Assembly (NCBI GenBank): GCA_003116975.1
Contig: BGKB01000129.1
Coordinates: 141,697 to 205,696, forward strand
Reading direction: 5' to 3'
Origin: Aurantiochytrium sp. KH105
Lineage: Eukaryota > Sar > Bigyra > Thraustochytrida > Thraustochytriidae
DNA: 64,000 nucleotides
The notes beneath the pieces were generated by a model. That model saw only the letters and a program-made list of their open reading frames with translations. It searched no databases and was not told where the DNA came from. The translations under genes and the position numbers were made by a program. Below, one piece after another: positions 30,049 through 40,321 of this stretch. Numbering within the stretch: position 1 is the stretch's first letter; each line of letters begins with the position of its first letter.

Positions 30049-31980
30049 TCATTGCATGCGCTGTGACATGCGAGCGCAGGCAAAGCTGCCGCTGTGCTTG
30101 GCGTCAGCGTCTGTTCGTTGTATGTCCAATAGTTTGCGCTGAAGAGGAACCTCCTCAAGTAGAACATCAACCTCCTCGCGCGACATGTTCGCAAGAAGGC
30201 GTTCGCGGTCGTCCCCAAGGATCTCGCGTGCGCGTGCGAGCTCATGCAGCACATCAAATCTCCGAAGTAGACGTAAATCGACCACGATAAGCGCGGCCTC
30301 CTTTTGCAAGCGCTGCGCAATGTTGTCGGAATGAATGATCGTGCGAAGAAATTGTGCAATGCAATTCATGTCTTGGTCGGACATGACACCGTGAACAATG
30401 AGCGCCAGGATCCATTCAAGACCAAGCAGGACGATATTGTCGTCAACGCCGAGTTCCACCTCGAGAAATTTAATCATTGCCCTCGCTGGGCTCAGTTCTC
30501 TTGAATGCAACGATACCGACCTGCAAAGGACATCGAAGGCTAGCTGATATGTGAACAGGGTCTCTGCAGTTTCGCCACTTAAGCCCGCATCTCTAAGACT
30601 CGAACCAAGACTGAGAATACCGTCGAGAATTCGGTCAGCCACAACGGCAACGGATGGCTCGAGGCGGTAAAGCACAGATTCATTGCGAAGAATTTCGCTG
30701 CAAAGAATGAGCGCAGCTTGCTTTGAACCTTCTCGCTCTGCAATTGTCCAGTCCGCGACTGCGGTCCAAAAGCGTAGCGCAAGTTCATCTTTTGCGTCGA
30801 GACCGTCGCAAGCAAGAGCACGTTGCGCCGCTGCTGCTGCATCTTCGAATACAGATTCTGACCAATGCGCCGTGTCCGATACTCGATCTAATAAGTCTCC
30901 GAGAAGGATTGCTGTCCCTGGCTCACAGACGAGAACTCCAGGACTGGAGAGAATTGAGGCCGCAGCTGACGCAAGGCGTGGGTCGTCGATGGCAAGCGCC
31001 CGTGCGAGGAGAGTTGCGCAACTGTGCGCTGCCAAAGACTGGAGTTGTACAATGGTGTCGAGCCTCGATGCCCCAAGGTCGGAGCGGAAAAAATCTGCAA
31101 GAATCTCAAAGACATGATGTGCGGGGCAGGAACCCGTCACAATGAGCCATTCCAGTGCGAGATTGACCCATTGCACGATAAGCGCAACCAGTGCGCGATC
31201 GAGGTCAGCTTCATCACTGCTGCGCATCTCCTCCTGCTCTTCCCCCTCGGCATAAGGGTCATCAATTGCAACAAAGCTGGCATGGTGGACAATTGCAGCA
31301 AAAAGATCAATTCCGTGAAAAGCAGCGGGATCTCGTAGGCTCTCGTTGAGAATGCCATCCAAGAGAAATCTTGTAGAGCCTGAGACCAAGTCTTCGGCGG
31401 CAAGCATATCGACTACCTGGGAAGCAGCAAAGGCAACAGCTGCTCCAGCTTTGTGAGCTGGCGAGCTTCGCACTGTGAAGAGGAGTTCTGCAACAGGTTC
31501 TGGGTCGCGTAGATCCACCATGATACCAAGGAGCGTGGCTGCTGCACGATGTTGTCGCCAGTCGCTGCCATGCTGAATGGCTTGTCGAGCGAAGGCAAGA
31601 CATTGTGTCTCGAATATGGACGAGAGCTGCAGGCAGTCTCGTATTGCGTAGAGTACATCCTCGGTAGCGCGAAGGGTTTCGTCGTCCTGCGCTTCGCAAA
31701 GTATGCTGACGAGAACTTCGAAAAAGTCTGGAGCGAGTTCAAGGTCAACTTTCGTCATGCTTCCGTCAATGCTCTTGTGTCGTTGCAACCTCTGCGCAAC
31801 GCGAGCGAGTTCCTCACGGAGCATTGCCTCACCATCGTCTCGTCGGAGCCGTCGCGCGAGCTCTTCGCCGAGACGTTCAATCCTCGCATACGGCGTCGGC
31901 GTCGTCGCCGCCACGCTCGCCATCTCGTCCGAAACGGATATGTTTGCTTGTTGTTTCGTCGATGAGAGGCTTTGCGGCAT
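30049..31980 (-). CDS. Helical-repeat-like (armadillo/HEAT-type) protein, unrecognised
   Basis: This 643-residue, Leu/Ala-rich, almost entirely helical-looking acidic protein consists of successive amphipathic helix pairs (for example LVSILCEAQDDETLRATEDV, then HRAAATLLGIMVDLRDPEPV and SAAASILSSPGVLVCEPGTA). That is what armadillo or HEAT repeat scaffolds look like, but no repeat consensus is strong enough to name. No membrane segment, signal or catalytic motif is seen. Translation may begin at the first Met or at the second (31923, MASVAATTPT). It is divergent from the SAP-domain gene. Confidence 0.65.
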   Translation of the reverse strand: MPQSLSSTKQQANISVSDEMASVAATTPTPYARIERLGEELARRLRRDDGEAMLREELARVAQRLQRHKSIDGSMTKVDLELAPDFFEVLVSILCEAQDDETLRATEDVLYAIRDCLQLSSIFETQCLAFARQAIQHGSDWRQHRAAATLLGIMVDLRDPEPVAELLFTVRSSPAHKAGAAVAFAASQVVDMLAAEDLVSGSTRFLLDGILNESLRDPAAFHGIDLFAAIVHHASFVAIDDPYAEGEEQEEMRSSDEADLDRALVALIVQWVNLALEWLIVTGSCPAHHVFEILADFFRSDLGASRLDTIVQLQSLAAHSCATLLARALAIDDPRLASAAASILSSPGVLVCEPGTAILLGDLLDRVSDTAHWSESVFEDAAAAAQRALACDGLDAKDELALRFWTAVADWTIAEREGSKQAALILCSEILRNESVLYRLEPSVAVVADRILDGILSLGSSLRDAGLSGETAETLFTYQLAFDVLCRSVSLHSRELSPARAMIKFLEVELGVDDNIVLLGLEWILALIVHGVMSDQDMNCIAQFLRTIIHSDNIAQRLQKEAALIVVDLRLLRRFDVLHELARAREILGDDRERLLANMSREEVDVLLEEVPLQRKLLDIQRTDADAKHSGSFACARMSQRMQ

Positions 31981-33205
31981 TCATGCAAGCATGTCCATTG
32001 CTGCATCGCTCGTCACCTTGCCTTCCCCCCCTCGCTGCCTGCCTCCCTCGCTCGCTCGACCCTGCCCTCAGTCTTGAACTGGATTCCCTCTTCGCCTCCA
32101 TATCAACTCCCCACACCTGCGTGCGGGCCCAAGTGACATGACACGGCCGGGCAATCAAGGTCTCGTTGTCTCGGTTATTGGAACGTTCTCATGTCCCCGA
32201 TTGGCGTGCACAGGCCTCGGACTTTTTAGCCTACGACGACGACACAACGGGTGGGCGAAGTGCGGTTGGCTGATCTTGCCGCCGGATGCAAGCCATCCGA
32301 TTTCGCTGCCAGCTGCAACCGCGTCTTCGGGCTCGACCGACAGGGTTTAGGCGTTCTTTTACTCAGCATCTCGCAGCATTTTCTCGAAGATAGAACCCTC
32401 CTCAAGCGTCTCAGAAGCCCCAGGCACGATATCACTGGCCTCATTATTATTTCTTTCTTCCCTCTCGCTCCTTCTTCTCTCAGACACTTTCATTCGTTTC
32501 TTCCTTTGCTTTCCTTATTGACCCGCCGCTCTCGCCCCGATCCCGTTCTCAAAGACAGCCGACTCGCCCAGCACGAGGCCCCGTTCGCCCCGACCTCGCT
32601 CCCCAAGACCCCCGGCGCGCTCAGCACGGACTCGCCCAGCCCGAGGCCTCGTTCACGCCGGCCTCGATCTCCAGGACGCTCGCTCTCTGCAGGTCGCCAC
32701 GGTCGCAGCTGCCGCTCCCCCTATGTGTCACAAATGTGCCGGTCGCCCGCGCATAGCCCCCTTGATAGGCCGCTTTCCGGGCGCCAATCTTCGAGGCGCG
32801 CAGGGATCGAGCGCCCGCGCCGCGACCGGGCGCGACCGGGCGCGGCCAGACCGCCAACCGCCCGCCGCCGCGCCGCCGCGCCGCGCACGCCGCAGGCCCG
32901 GCCGCGCCGGAGAGCGGAGCGGAGCAGCGCAGCGGAGGGAGGGAGGGAGGGAGCGAGGCCCCGCCGGCGGCATCGTGCGAGGCCGAGCGAGCCTCGATCG
33001 ATCGATCGATCGAACGGCGCGCGAGGCCGCGCGCGCGCAGGGAGCGGCCTTCGCGGCCTTCGCGCGGCGCAGCGCGGCCTTCGCGCGGCGCAGCGCGGCG
33101 CAGCGCGGCGCGGCGCAGCGCGCGAGGCCCCCGGGCGCCGGGAGCGGAGCCGGCCTGGGCTGGATTGAGCGCGCGAGCGAGCGAAGGAAGCGAAGCGGGG
33201 CCGTC
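31981..33205. promoter_or_regulatory. Head-to-head intergenic region
   Basis: The left half is of ordinary composition with CCTC-type repeats near 32025-32060. The right half (32810-33190) is extremely GC-rich with GCGCGGC repeats, a GGGA array at 32936-32951 and a GATC array at about 32995-33012. The long open frame continuing from the SAP gene through this DNA yields an Arg/Ala-rich peptide and is judged untranslated. Confidence 0.4.
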
Positions 33206-36200
33206 ATGACGACAACCACCGCCACCTCGGCGACGGCCGCCGCGACGCCGGCGAAGGCAGCCTCGACGCCCGCGGCCAGTCGCCGCACGCCCAAGCCGCA
33301 CGCGACGCCGAGGCGCGTGATGGAGAGCAAGGCCACTTTCAATGAGCAGCGCATCGAGGAAATGACCGTCAAGGCCTTGCAGGATGCGCTGCGATCCTGC
33401 CAAAAGGCTGTATCAGGTCGCAAGGCGGAGCTGCAAGAGCGCCTCTTGGACGCTGTCGAGGGAGGCGCTTCGACACCGCTGCCCGCGCCCTCGCCGCGGG
33501 CGTCTGCTGCGGCCAAGACGCCTGGACCCAAGAGCTCATCGTCATCTTCATCCTCTACCTCATCAACCTCCTCCACGAAAGCCACTGCCAGCAAAACAAA
33601 GGCAGGGGCTGCCCACGTTGCAACGCCAAGGCGAGCGCGACCAGCAAAGACGCCCAAGGCAAGTACCAGCAAGAAGAAGAGGCAAGGAAAGCAAGCCGAG
33701 GACGGCGAGGATGGGCAACAGCAAAAGTCTGGCCCCAGTGAAAACATGCGAGATCTTGTTCTTGAAGACGATGGATCTGTGACATGGCGTGGCCAAGACG
33801 TGCTCAAGCTCAAGGTTATGGAGCTTAAAGATGCTCTGCGTACGCTCGATCTCGCAGACTCTACAATCCGCCTCAAGTCTGATCTGCAGGATGCTCTCGT
33901 AAAAAATGCGAAACCTCGTCAAGGGGCGGCGGCCTCGACATCATCTTCTGATGCGGGACCCAAGACGGATTCCGCCACCAAAAATGAGTCGAAGAAGAAG
34001 AAGAAGAAGAAGGATCAGCAGCAACAGCAGCAACAGAAACAAGAGGATCAGGCAAAGAATACAGCAAGTGCAGTTCTGAACAACGGGGAGGATGAGGAAA
34101 TGGACGGGGGCAACAAGGCCCCAACACCCTTTAAGCCTCCAGCATCACGTCGCACAGGCCCTCGCTCAAGTCTCGGCAAGAGTGAAACTGATGCAGATGG
34201 AATTGTTGAGCCAACGCCAGTCCGGAAACCCAAATCCTCGTCGCTACGAAAAACCGGACCGCGCCGATCGCTTGGAGCTCCAGACGCAACGGAGAACGCT
34301 GCTCCTGAGGACGAAGTTATCTCCGAAGACAAAAAAGAGGAGGGTGAGGAGGAAGAGGAACAGCATCAGCAACAGCAGCAGCCGCAAGAGGAGGAGAAAG
34401 AACATGGAGGTCATCAAGAGAAAAACGAAATCATTGCCAGCGATACAAGCGCAAGTGTAGCTCCGACCCCAGTCCTAGCCCCCTCCCCGCCGAGAGAAAC
34501 AAGCAGGCCAATTGAGGCACCCTTGCGAAAGGCTCGCAAGACACCACGGAGGACAGGCCCGCGCTCCGCAAAGAAGATTCGGCCTGTCGCGGAGCTGGCC
34601 CAGCAGGATTTGAACGACGATATCGAGAGTGGCCCTCAAGACGATGACGAGGGCCTCGCAGGATCCACTGCTGGTTCAATGGATGATAAACGTCCAGATC
34701 ACAGCAGTGACGAAGAGAAGGAAGAGGCCGCTGAGGAGAATGGAGCGGAAGATCAGTCGGAGAACGAAAAGCCTGGTGTCGAAGACGATAAAATGGAAGA
34801 AGACGAGGGAGAAGAGAAAGAGGAAGAAGAGAAGATCGAGGTTGATATTCCCAAGGTGCTTTTAGACGTATTGCACACTTGGCATGTGGTCGATTTGCAA
34901 GATGCAATGCGCGAGCTCGAACTGCCTCTTCATTCGCACGAGAAAAAGGATGAGCTCATTGAGGCTTTAGGAAGACATTTGGTGACAGGCACTGAAAGCT
35001 TAACGGTTGCCGACCTCAAGAGGTATCTACACTTGATCGGCGGCAAGGTCTCGGGCCGCAAAGCGGAGCTGCAAGCACGAGTGGCCCGTTTCCTCGGTGG
35101 AGACATCACTGGCACCAAGCTGCACGAGATGCAACTGCAGTCGGATGACGAGAGTGCGTCGGTAAAGAAACCGAAGCCGAGTCCCCGGAAAAAGTCGCCC
35201 AAGAAGGCAGACGCAAGGCATTTGCAATGCGAGGAGAATGCGGACGCGATCAGGCAGGACGAACCCAAAGGCACTAAAGAAAAACGTGGACCGTCGACTG
35301 GCCCTGATCGTGAAAGTGGGGTCGTGCCCCCCACGCCTTTGATGAATGGGCGCGTGGAGACACTAGAGTATGCAGTGAGCGAGACTCATGTCATCAGTGG
35401 CGGAAAGGAAAAGTTGGTACCGTCAGAGGAATTGTCTGCCAGTAAGCAGTGGACGCAAGCTGAAGCGGATGAGATCCCAGCGGGCACGACCAACACGCCT
35501 ACAAAGGCAAGCACCTCACAATTGCTTGGGGCAGAAAACGACGCAGAGGGCTTCTTCACTCCTGTGGAATCGGAGGAACGACCGGCTGGCGGAACGCGCC
35601 CTGGCGAAGAAGAGGAGGAGGAAATGCTGGAGAGCCGCTCTGTGATGCGCAAGGGTGAAAAGGACGAAGCCGAGGTGATCCCACCAACACCTGCGCCTGC
35701 GGACCAGGCGTTGTCCGGAAACTGGAGCGACGCCGCAGTCCCAGGTTCGCCGGCAGAGGCCCTCAAGGAAAAAGTGAGAGCCGCAACAAGTGTGTCTGAA
35801 CGCGCCAACGACAAAGTGGACGGTGACGGCAATGAAAGCGGGCGTGGCATGATTGTACCCGAGACCCCAGCACGCACGGAAACCCCTGACCCGGCCAAGG
35901 AAATTGAGCGTCTCATGGACGAGCTGCAGCAGGACGGAATCACCGCTGACGACTTTAAAAAGTTTCACGGCCTCTTGGCCCAACTTGTTGGTGACGACGG
36001 TGCAAAGTCTGGAAGCAAGAAGCGCAAGTCCAAAAGCGCGAGCAAAAGCAAGGCGAGCAGCAAAAAGAAGAAAAAGCTCTCGAGTGTGAAGAAATCCAGA
36101 AAGCGTAGCGCAGAAAATGCTGAAGCGGCAGAGCTGCTCGGAGATGATGAAGCTGGCGCCGGGTACGACTCGGAGGGCCGTCAGGAGCGCGCAATAAATG

Positions 36201-37291
36201 CGGATGGAAGTGTCAAGAAGAGCAAAAAGAAGAAATCGAGCACGAAAAAGTCAAGCAAGAAGAAGAAGAAGCGTATCAAGATGAGCGCTCTCGACGGCGA
36301 TGAGGATGACGGTGTCATTGGGATTGGAAGCCAAAGTGCGACCGCGCGCAAGCTTGGGCGCTCGCAGGCACGTGACCATTATGACTCGTTTCGGCACACG
36401 CATCACCCGTCACACAAGCATCAATCGGTGCATCTCGTGGACGACTCGCTTGACTCGGTGGCCACCCCCATGGTGAATGCTACGCCCCATTCGGAATCGA
36501 GCCGAGCCCACCACAATGATGATCATGGCGACAGAGGTGATGCGCTTTTCCCCGGCAAGCCCAAGTGGCGTGAATCGCTCCTTTCGAACCAGAGTTTTGA
36601 GCAGCACAGTCTGCTTGACTCGAGTGGTCACAAGATCGCGCCTTCTCCCTTTGCCAATGGGAAGTCAAGGTCTGTTGTGGCAGCTTCACCCTTCACAAAT
36701 GGCACGCCGCGTCGTCCAGGACAATATGGCGCTGCCCCGGGGCTCGGCGGATTTGGCGCTTCATCAGTGTCGCGTGCTCGCGGGGGACCCGTCTTTCCGA
36801 AATTTGGAAGCGCCGTGCACATGGGAACGCCCGCGCCAGCAGCGAATGGGAACTTTAGCCATGGGCCAAAGGCTGCCGCCGCTGTTGCTGGAGGAGGTGC
36901 ACCGAGGTCGCATCACGACCCTTCTGCTGTGGCCCAGCGAGTCCTGCAGTCGATTGACCGAGAGAGTCGCGAGCTGTCCCGAGACGCCCTGAGTCAAGCG
37001 CACCAGGCGCATTCGCGATTCGATGGCGCGGGCTCTCACGACTCGTTTTATTCCCCGTCAACGTTTGCGAGGCCGGCGCCTCGCCCAGCCGCGAATGGCG
37101 GCGGCTTTGCGGTCCCGGATACCCCGCCCGTAAAACACCTAAATGTGAAGCGGCGCCCTGGGTCCACTGTCCAGCCCAAGTTCGAGTTTTCGCCGGCCCG
37201 TGCGGAACGCGGAGGCTTTCATGCATCGAAGCCTGTCGCGACGGACGAGAGTCTCGAGCAAAGCTTTCCGTTCCCAAGTCTTGATGACTAA
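33206..37291 (+). CDS. Large chromatin-type protein with four SAP domains
   Basis: This 1361-residue protein starts at MTTTTATSAT. Four SAP-like helix-turn-helix motifs are visible: ~49-85 (MTVKALQDALRSCQ...GRKAELQERLLDA), ~198-235 (LKVMELKDALRTLDL...LKSDLQDALV), ~549-590 (WHVVDLQDAMRELEL...KKDELIEALG) and ~598-632 (LTVADLKRYLHLIGG...GRKAELQARV). SAP motifs bind AT-rich scaffold or matrix DNA. Between them lie acidic Glu-rich tracts and three copies of an (R/K)TGPR(S/R)S motif. Lys/Ser-rich NLS-like stretches (~930-1030) follow. TP-containing motifs recur (VPPTP, IPPTP, VPETP, VPDTPP) and are candidate proline-directed kinase sites. The C-terminal third has FANGKSRS / FTNGTPRR repeats. It is nuclear by inference. 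I recognise no orthologue by name. Confidence 0.8.
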   Translation: MTTTTATSATAAATPAKAASTPAASRRTPKPHATPRRVMESKATFNEQRIEEMTVKALQDALRSCQKAVSGRKAELQERLLDAVEGGASTPLPAPSPRASAAAKTPGPKSSSSSSSSTSSTSSTKATASKTKAGAAHVATPRRARPAKTPKASTSKKKRQGKQAEDGEDGQQQKSGPSENMRDLVLEDDGSVTWRGQDVLKLKVMELKDALRTLDLADSTIRLKSDLQDALVKNAKPRQGAAASTSSSDAGPKTDSATKNESKKKKKKKDQQQQQQQKQEDQAKNTASAVLNNGEDEEMDGGNKAPTPFKPPASRRTGPRSSLGKSETDADGIVEPTPVRKPKSSSLRKTGPRRSLGAPDATENAAPEDEVISEDKKEEGEEEEEQHQQQQQPQEEEKEHGGHQEKNEIIASDTSASVAPTPVLAPSPPRETSRPIEAPLRKARKTPRRTGPRSAKKIRPVAELAQQDLNDDIESGPQDDDEGLAGSTAGSMDDKRPDHSSDEEKEEAAEENGAEDQSENEKPGVEDDKMEEDEGEEKEEEEKIEVDIPKVLLDVLHTWHVVDLQDAMRELELPLHSHEKKDELIEALGRHLVTGTESLTVADLKRYLHLIGGKVSGRKAELQARVARFLGGDITGTKLHEMQLQSDDESASVKKPKPSPRKKSPKKADARHLQCEENADAIRQDEPKGTKEKRGPSTGPDRESGVVPPTPLMNGRVETLEYAVSETHVISGGKEKLVPSEELSASKQWTQAEADEIPAGTTNTPTKASTSQLLGAENDAEGFFTPVESEERPAGGTRPGEEEEEEMLESRSVMRKGEKDEAEVIPPTPAPADQALSGNWSDAAVPGSPAEALKEKVRAATSVSERANDKVDGDGNESGRGMIVPETPARTETPDPAKEIERLMDELQQDGITADDFKKFHGLLAQLVGDDGAKSGSKKRKSKSASKSKASSKKKKKLSSVKKSRKRSAENAEAAELLGDDEAGAGYDSEGRQERAINADGSVKKSKKKKSSTKKSSKKKKKRIKMSALDGDEDDGVIGIGSQSATARKLGRSQARDHYDSFRHTHHPSHKHQSVHLVDDSLDSVATPMVNATPHSESSRAHHNDDHGDRGDALFPGKPKWRESLLSNQSFEQHSLLDSSGHKIAPSPFANGKSRSVVAASPFTNGTPRRPGQYGAAPGLGGFGASSVSRARGGPVFPKFGSAVHMGTPAPAANGNFSHGPKAAAAVAGGGAPRSHHDPSAVAQRVLQSIDRESRELSRDALSQAHQAHSRFDGAGSHDSFYSPSTFARPAPRPAANGGGFAVPDTPPVKHLNVKRRPGSTVQPKFEFSPARAERGGFHASKPVATDESLEQSFPFPSLDD

Positions 37292-37650
37292 TGAATTCTC
37301 GGAAGTTTATTTTTCAGACAGATGTGCAACTCGCTTGATTTTGTTTTTAGGTTTTTGGACTTGGTTTGTTTTCTCCCCTTGCGAACCTTCAGAAGGGGCA
37401 GACGGATTGCATGAGAAAAGAGAGAAAAGGACACACGTCTGCAGATAAATGAATTGACAACAAAAGTGAAATTGGGGGGCTACACATGCACACAAGGTGC
37501 GGATGACGAGAGGCGTTGCGGCTTTCCCGTCTCGACACTCACATTTCCTTGTTTTCTTTGTTTGTTCTGGCTTGGAAAGAATGAGGAGCAACGCGACGGA
37601 AGATTCGTTTGGATGATACAATGCGCCGCCCTCAATTGCGTGCGCAAGAT
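37292..37650. other. Intergenic, convergent 3' ends
   Basis: AT-richer spacer between the SAP gene and the first Cys-rich secreted gene, probably containing both 3' UTRs. No gene is seen. Confidence 0.4.
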
Positions 37651-39252
37651 TTACGCTCGGACGCAGACCCCAGTCTTGGCGCCCTCCTGGTCAGTTTCTT
37701 CGACATAGTTGTTCTTGCAAGGATCATCTGTCCAGCTATTTTGGCAAATGGGCTGATCTTTCCCGCCACACGCCGTGCAAGATCCGTCGACCAAAGGCGT
37801 GGTCCCTGGCTTGCAGAACTCGCCTGAAAAGTTGACTTCGTCATAGGAAAGTGGCGGGTACCCTGGTGAAATGCCCGTGATTCCATCCATGGACTGCGTC
37901 CATCTCGTGTAAATCTGGATCTCGCCATCATCAAGAATTCGAAGCTGAACTTGTGCGTTCTCCATGTCTCTGTGGGGGACGTCGTCAAGATTGAGCATGG
38001 TGACCATGAAAAACTTTCGGCCGTCCGTGAGAGAGCCAGCTCGGGCGTGAACGCATCCGTATTCGCCTTCCGGGCACATCGGAGTCGAGTGGTCAAATGA
38101 GAAGCTAATGCGCTTGCGTTTGTAGTGTGAAGCAAGTGTGATGCTTTCGTCGCTTTGTAAGAGATCGCAGCCTGGAAAATTGCCTTCTGCATTGGGAAAG
38201 ACAATCTGGCCTTGCGCGCTGACGCAAATGCTCTTGTAGGTGACATCGAAAAAGGTGAACTCAAAGTCGAGATCGACGACTGTAGGCGCCTGGAGGTTCC
38301 GAATGACGTAGGCGGCGGATGCATGGTCTCCGCCCAGAGAAAACTGCGCACGGGGCTCTTTTGTTACTCGGTACTGCTCCTTTGTGACGGGCTTGAACGA
38401 AAGCGATGTGCCAGCAGCCTCCGAGCTCTGGCCAGCGTCGCTATCGTAGGCCCAAACCTCGGCGATGTGCGTGCCGACAATCCCGCATTGTGGCATTCCG
38501 TTCGATCCACACGGCTGACACGTCTGATCGCTGTCTGGTGTGAGTCCGTTCTGACAGATATTCTCACCCTGATTCGTGCACCATGGTCGGCCGTTGGAGC
38601 CGCAGTACTCGCAGAGGCCGTCTTGGTCGATTGTGAGGCCTGTTCTGCAAGGTTCGCACGAGGTCTCGCACCCTGGTTCACCTTTTGTACCGCAATAGTG
38701 GCAGAGACCTGTATCGTCGATGCCAAGGCCATTTCCGCAAGGGGCTTCGTTGGGATTGGCGCAGGCAGGCTTTCCTAGCTTCCCGCAGCGTGTGCATTCT
38801 TGCGTTCCGTCAAGTTTTGGTGTGTAGCCGGGCAGGCACTTGTTGTCGCCTTGGCAAAAGTCAGCATCTTGGGTTCCGCAGGCGTAGCAAAGACCATCGG
38901 CCTCGTAAAAGCCGAGCTCGCATGGTTCCTCCGTGTCGCGAGTACAGACAGGCCGCTTATTCGTGCCGCAGCTGACGCAAACCCCGGTTTCATCGACCGC
39001 GAGACCTGCAGCGCAGGCCTCTTCACCGGTGGCTGTGCACGGTAGACGATTATAGATTCCGCATGGAGAGCACATGGTGATATTTTCGCCTGTAGAGCTG
39101 TCGGTAAAAGTATAGACGACCAGGGCCTCGCCACACACGCCGTTTGCACATGGTGCCTGATTCCGGGTCCCGCACTCTGCATCGGCGCGGCTTGCGGCGA
39201 CGAGAGAAGCCGCGACGGCCAGCATGGCCGCGACTGGCAGCTTGCCAAGCAT
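37651..39252 (-). CDS. Secreted Cys-rich repeat protein, array member 1
   Basis: This 533-residue protein has a clear signal peptide (MLGKLPVAAMLAVAASLVAA, then ADAECG). Eight tandem Cys repeats of ~28-38 residues follow, each built on C-x2-CG-x5-(P/F)-x-C...C...G...C, for example CVSCGTNKRPVC, CYACGTQDADFC, CTRCGKLGKPAC and CEYCGSNGRPWC. A ~190-residue Cys-poor beta-rich domain follows, containing LDFEFTFFDVTYKSICVSAQ and QIVFP, which resembles the fold seen in plexin-domain (TEM7-like) and similar extracellular proteins. A ninth Cys repeat (CGGKDQPIC...CVRA) ends the chain. It is the most diverged of four same-strand paralogues. An extracellular structural, adhesive or ligand-binding role is inferred. 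Confidence 0.8.
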   Translation of the reverse strand: MLGKLPVAAMLAVAASLVAASRADAECGTRNQAPCANGVCGEALVVYTFTDSSTGENITMCSPCGIYNRLPCTATGEEACAAGLAVDETGVCVSCGTNKRPVCTRDTEEPCELGFYEADGLCYACGTQDADFCQGDNKCLPGYTPKLDGTQECTRCGKLGKPACANPNEAPCGNGLGIDDTGLCHYCGTKGEPGCETSCEPCRTGLTIDQDGLCEYCGSNGRPWCTNQGENICQNGLTPDSDQTCQPCGSNGMPQCGIVGTHIAEVWAYDSDAGQSSEAAGTSLSFKPVTKEQYRVTKEPRAQFSLGGDHASAAYVIRNLQAPTVVDLDFEFTFFDVTYKSICVSAQGQIVFPNAEGNFPGCDLLQSDESITLASHYKRKRISFSFDHSTPMCPEGEYGCVHARAGSLTDGRKFFMVTMLNLDDVPHRDMENAQVQLRILDDGEIQIYTRWTQSMDGITGISPGYPPLSYDEVNFSGEFCKPGTTPLVDGSCTACGGKDQPICQNSWTDDPCKNNYVEETDQEGAKTGVCVRA

Positions 39253-40321
39253 CGAGACGGTCCTGCGCTGCTACTCGTTGCTCACTTTCCGGTTTGGGTG
39301 AGTTTGCCAAGCTAAGCTCTGAGGCGCTTGGCCCGGCCCGGCCAGGCCACCTTTTCCGCGTCCCTTTCGTTTGCAGGCTCGCTCTTGCGGACCACAGCCT
39401 TGGTCCCGTTTTTCTCTCTTTTCGCGCTCTGGGACTCGGGCGTAGGCCCGCGGGCAAGACGCGGGCAAGACGCAGGGCGCGCCGGCGTCACGTGCGTTCG
39501 AGAGCTCCCCGATGTTCGCCCTCTGCTGGCCTCGCGCGGGGCCAGGTCGCGGCTATGGTTGGCTTTCCTCCCCCGGGACTGCAGCCAGCGCCCGGTCTTA
39601 CGGGCAGCAGCGAATGGCGATTGCGCCGCGCCCGCGCCGCTGTCGCTGTTTCCGTTTCCGTTTCCGTTTCCGTCTTCTGTCGGCGCGGACGTCTGCGTGG
39701 ACAGAGGGTGGTCCCGTTCTTGCACCTGACTACGCTTGTCTCAAGGGCGAGGCCCTGCAGTTGTGCGTGCGTGCGTGCGTGCGCGCGTGTTCGTCCTTGC
39801 GTGCATGCTGGGACTGCTGGCCGGGCCAGTTCGGCGAGCCGGGTCCGCGCCCGCAGTTGACTCACTTGCAAGGCTTACTTTTTCTTATTTATTTTGGTTC
39901 GATCAACTTTCTCACTACTACGAAGTGGAGTTCGCGATCTTGGACTCCGTCTGAGGCCGGGACAGTCGAGCAGCCTACTGAGCAGCCCGCCAGCCGGGTG
40001 CAGGCTGTTGGCAGAACTAGGAGGTGTAGCGAAGAAGCCGCTGACCGAGCGAGTGAGAACGTGCGTGGGAGACAAGAAGAAGAAGAAGAAGAAGAACGGC
40101 GTGAAGAAGAAGAACGGCGAGAAGACTCATGTGCCACAGTGAACGGGTTTTCTTTGTTGTTTGTTTTTTTGTTTTTCACGCGAAATGCGCTTGATGTTGC
40201 GACCAGCACGTACTCTGACACGTGAAAAAAAGGGGGAGTATGAGTCATGAAACTAGCATTTGTCTGTATTTTATACAAGAAGAAAGTGTGCCGTTCGGAT
40301 CTGACAGAAAAAACTAACGAT
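39253..40321. other. Intergenic spacer within the secreted-protein array
   Basis: No gene is seen. The spacer contains a TTTCCG hexamer array near 39650-39672, a GTGC/GCGT array at about 39764-39790 and a GAAGAA-rich tract near 40075-40100. The right end is the 5' side of member 1 and the left end the 3' side of member 2. Confidence 0.4.

Noticed and set aside
32723-33205. N-terminal extension of the SAP protein by 161 codons
   Set aside because: It runs through GCGCGGC and GATC simple repeats and encodes Arg/Ala-rich sequence; the Met at 33206 begins a normal disordered N-terminus.
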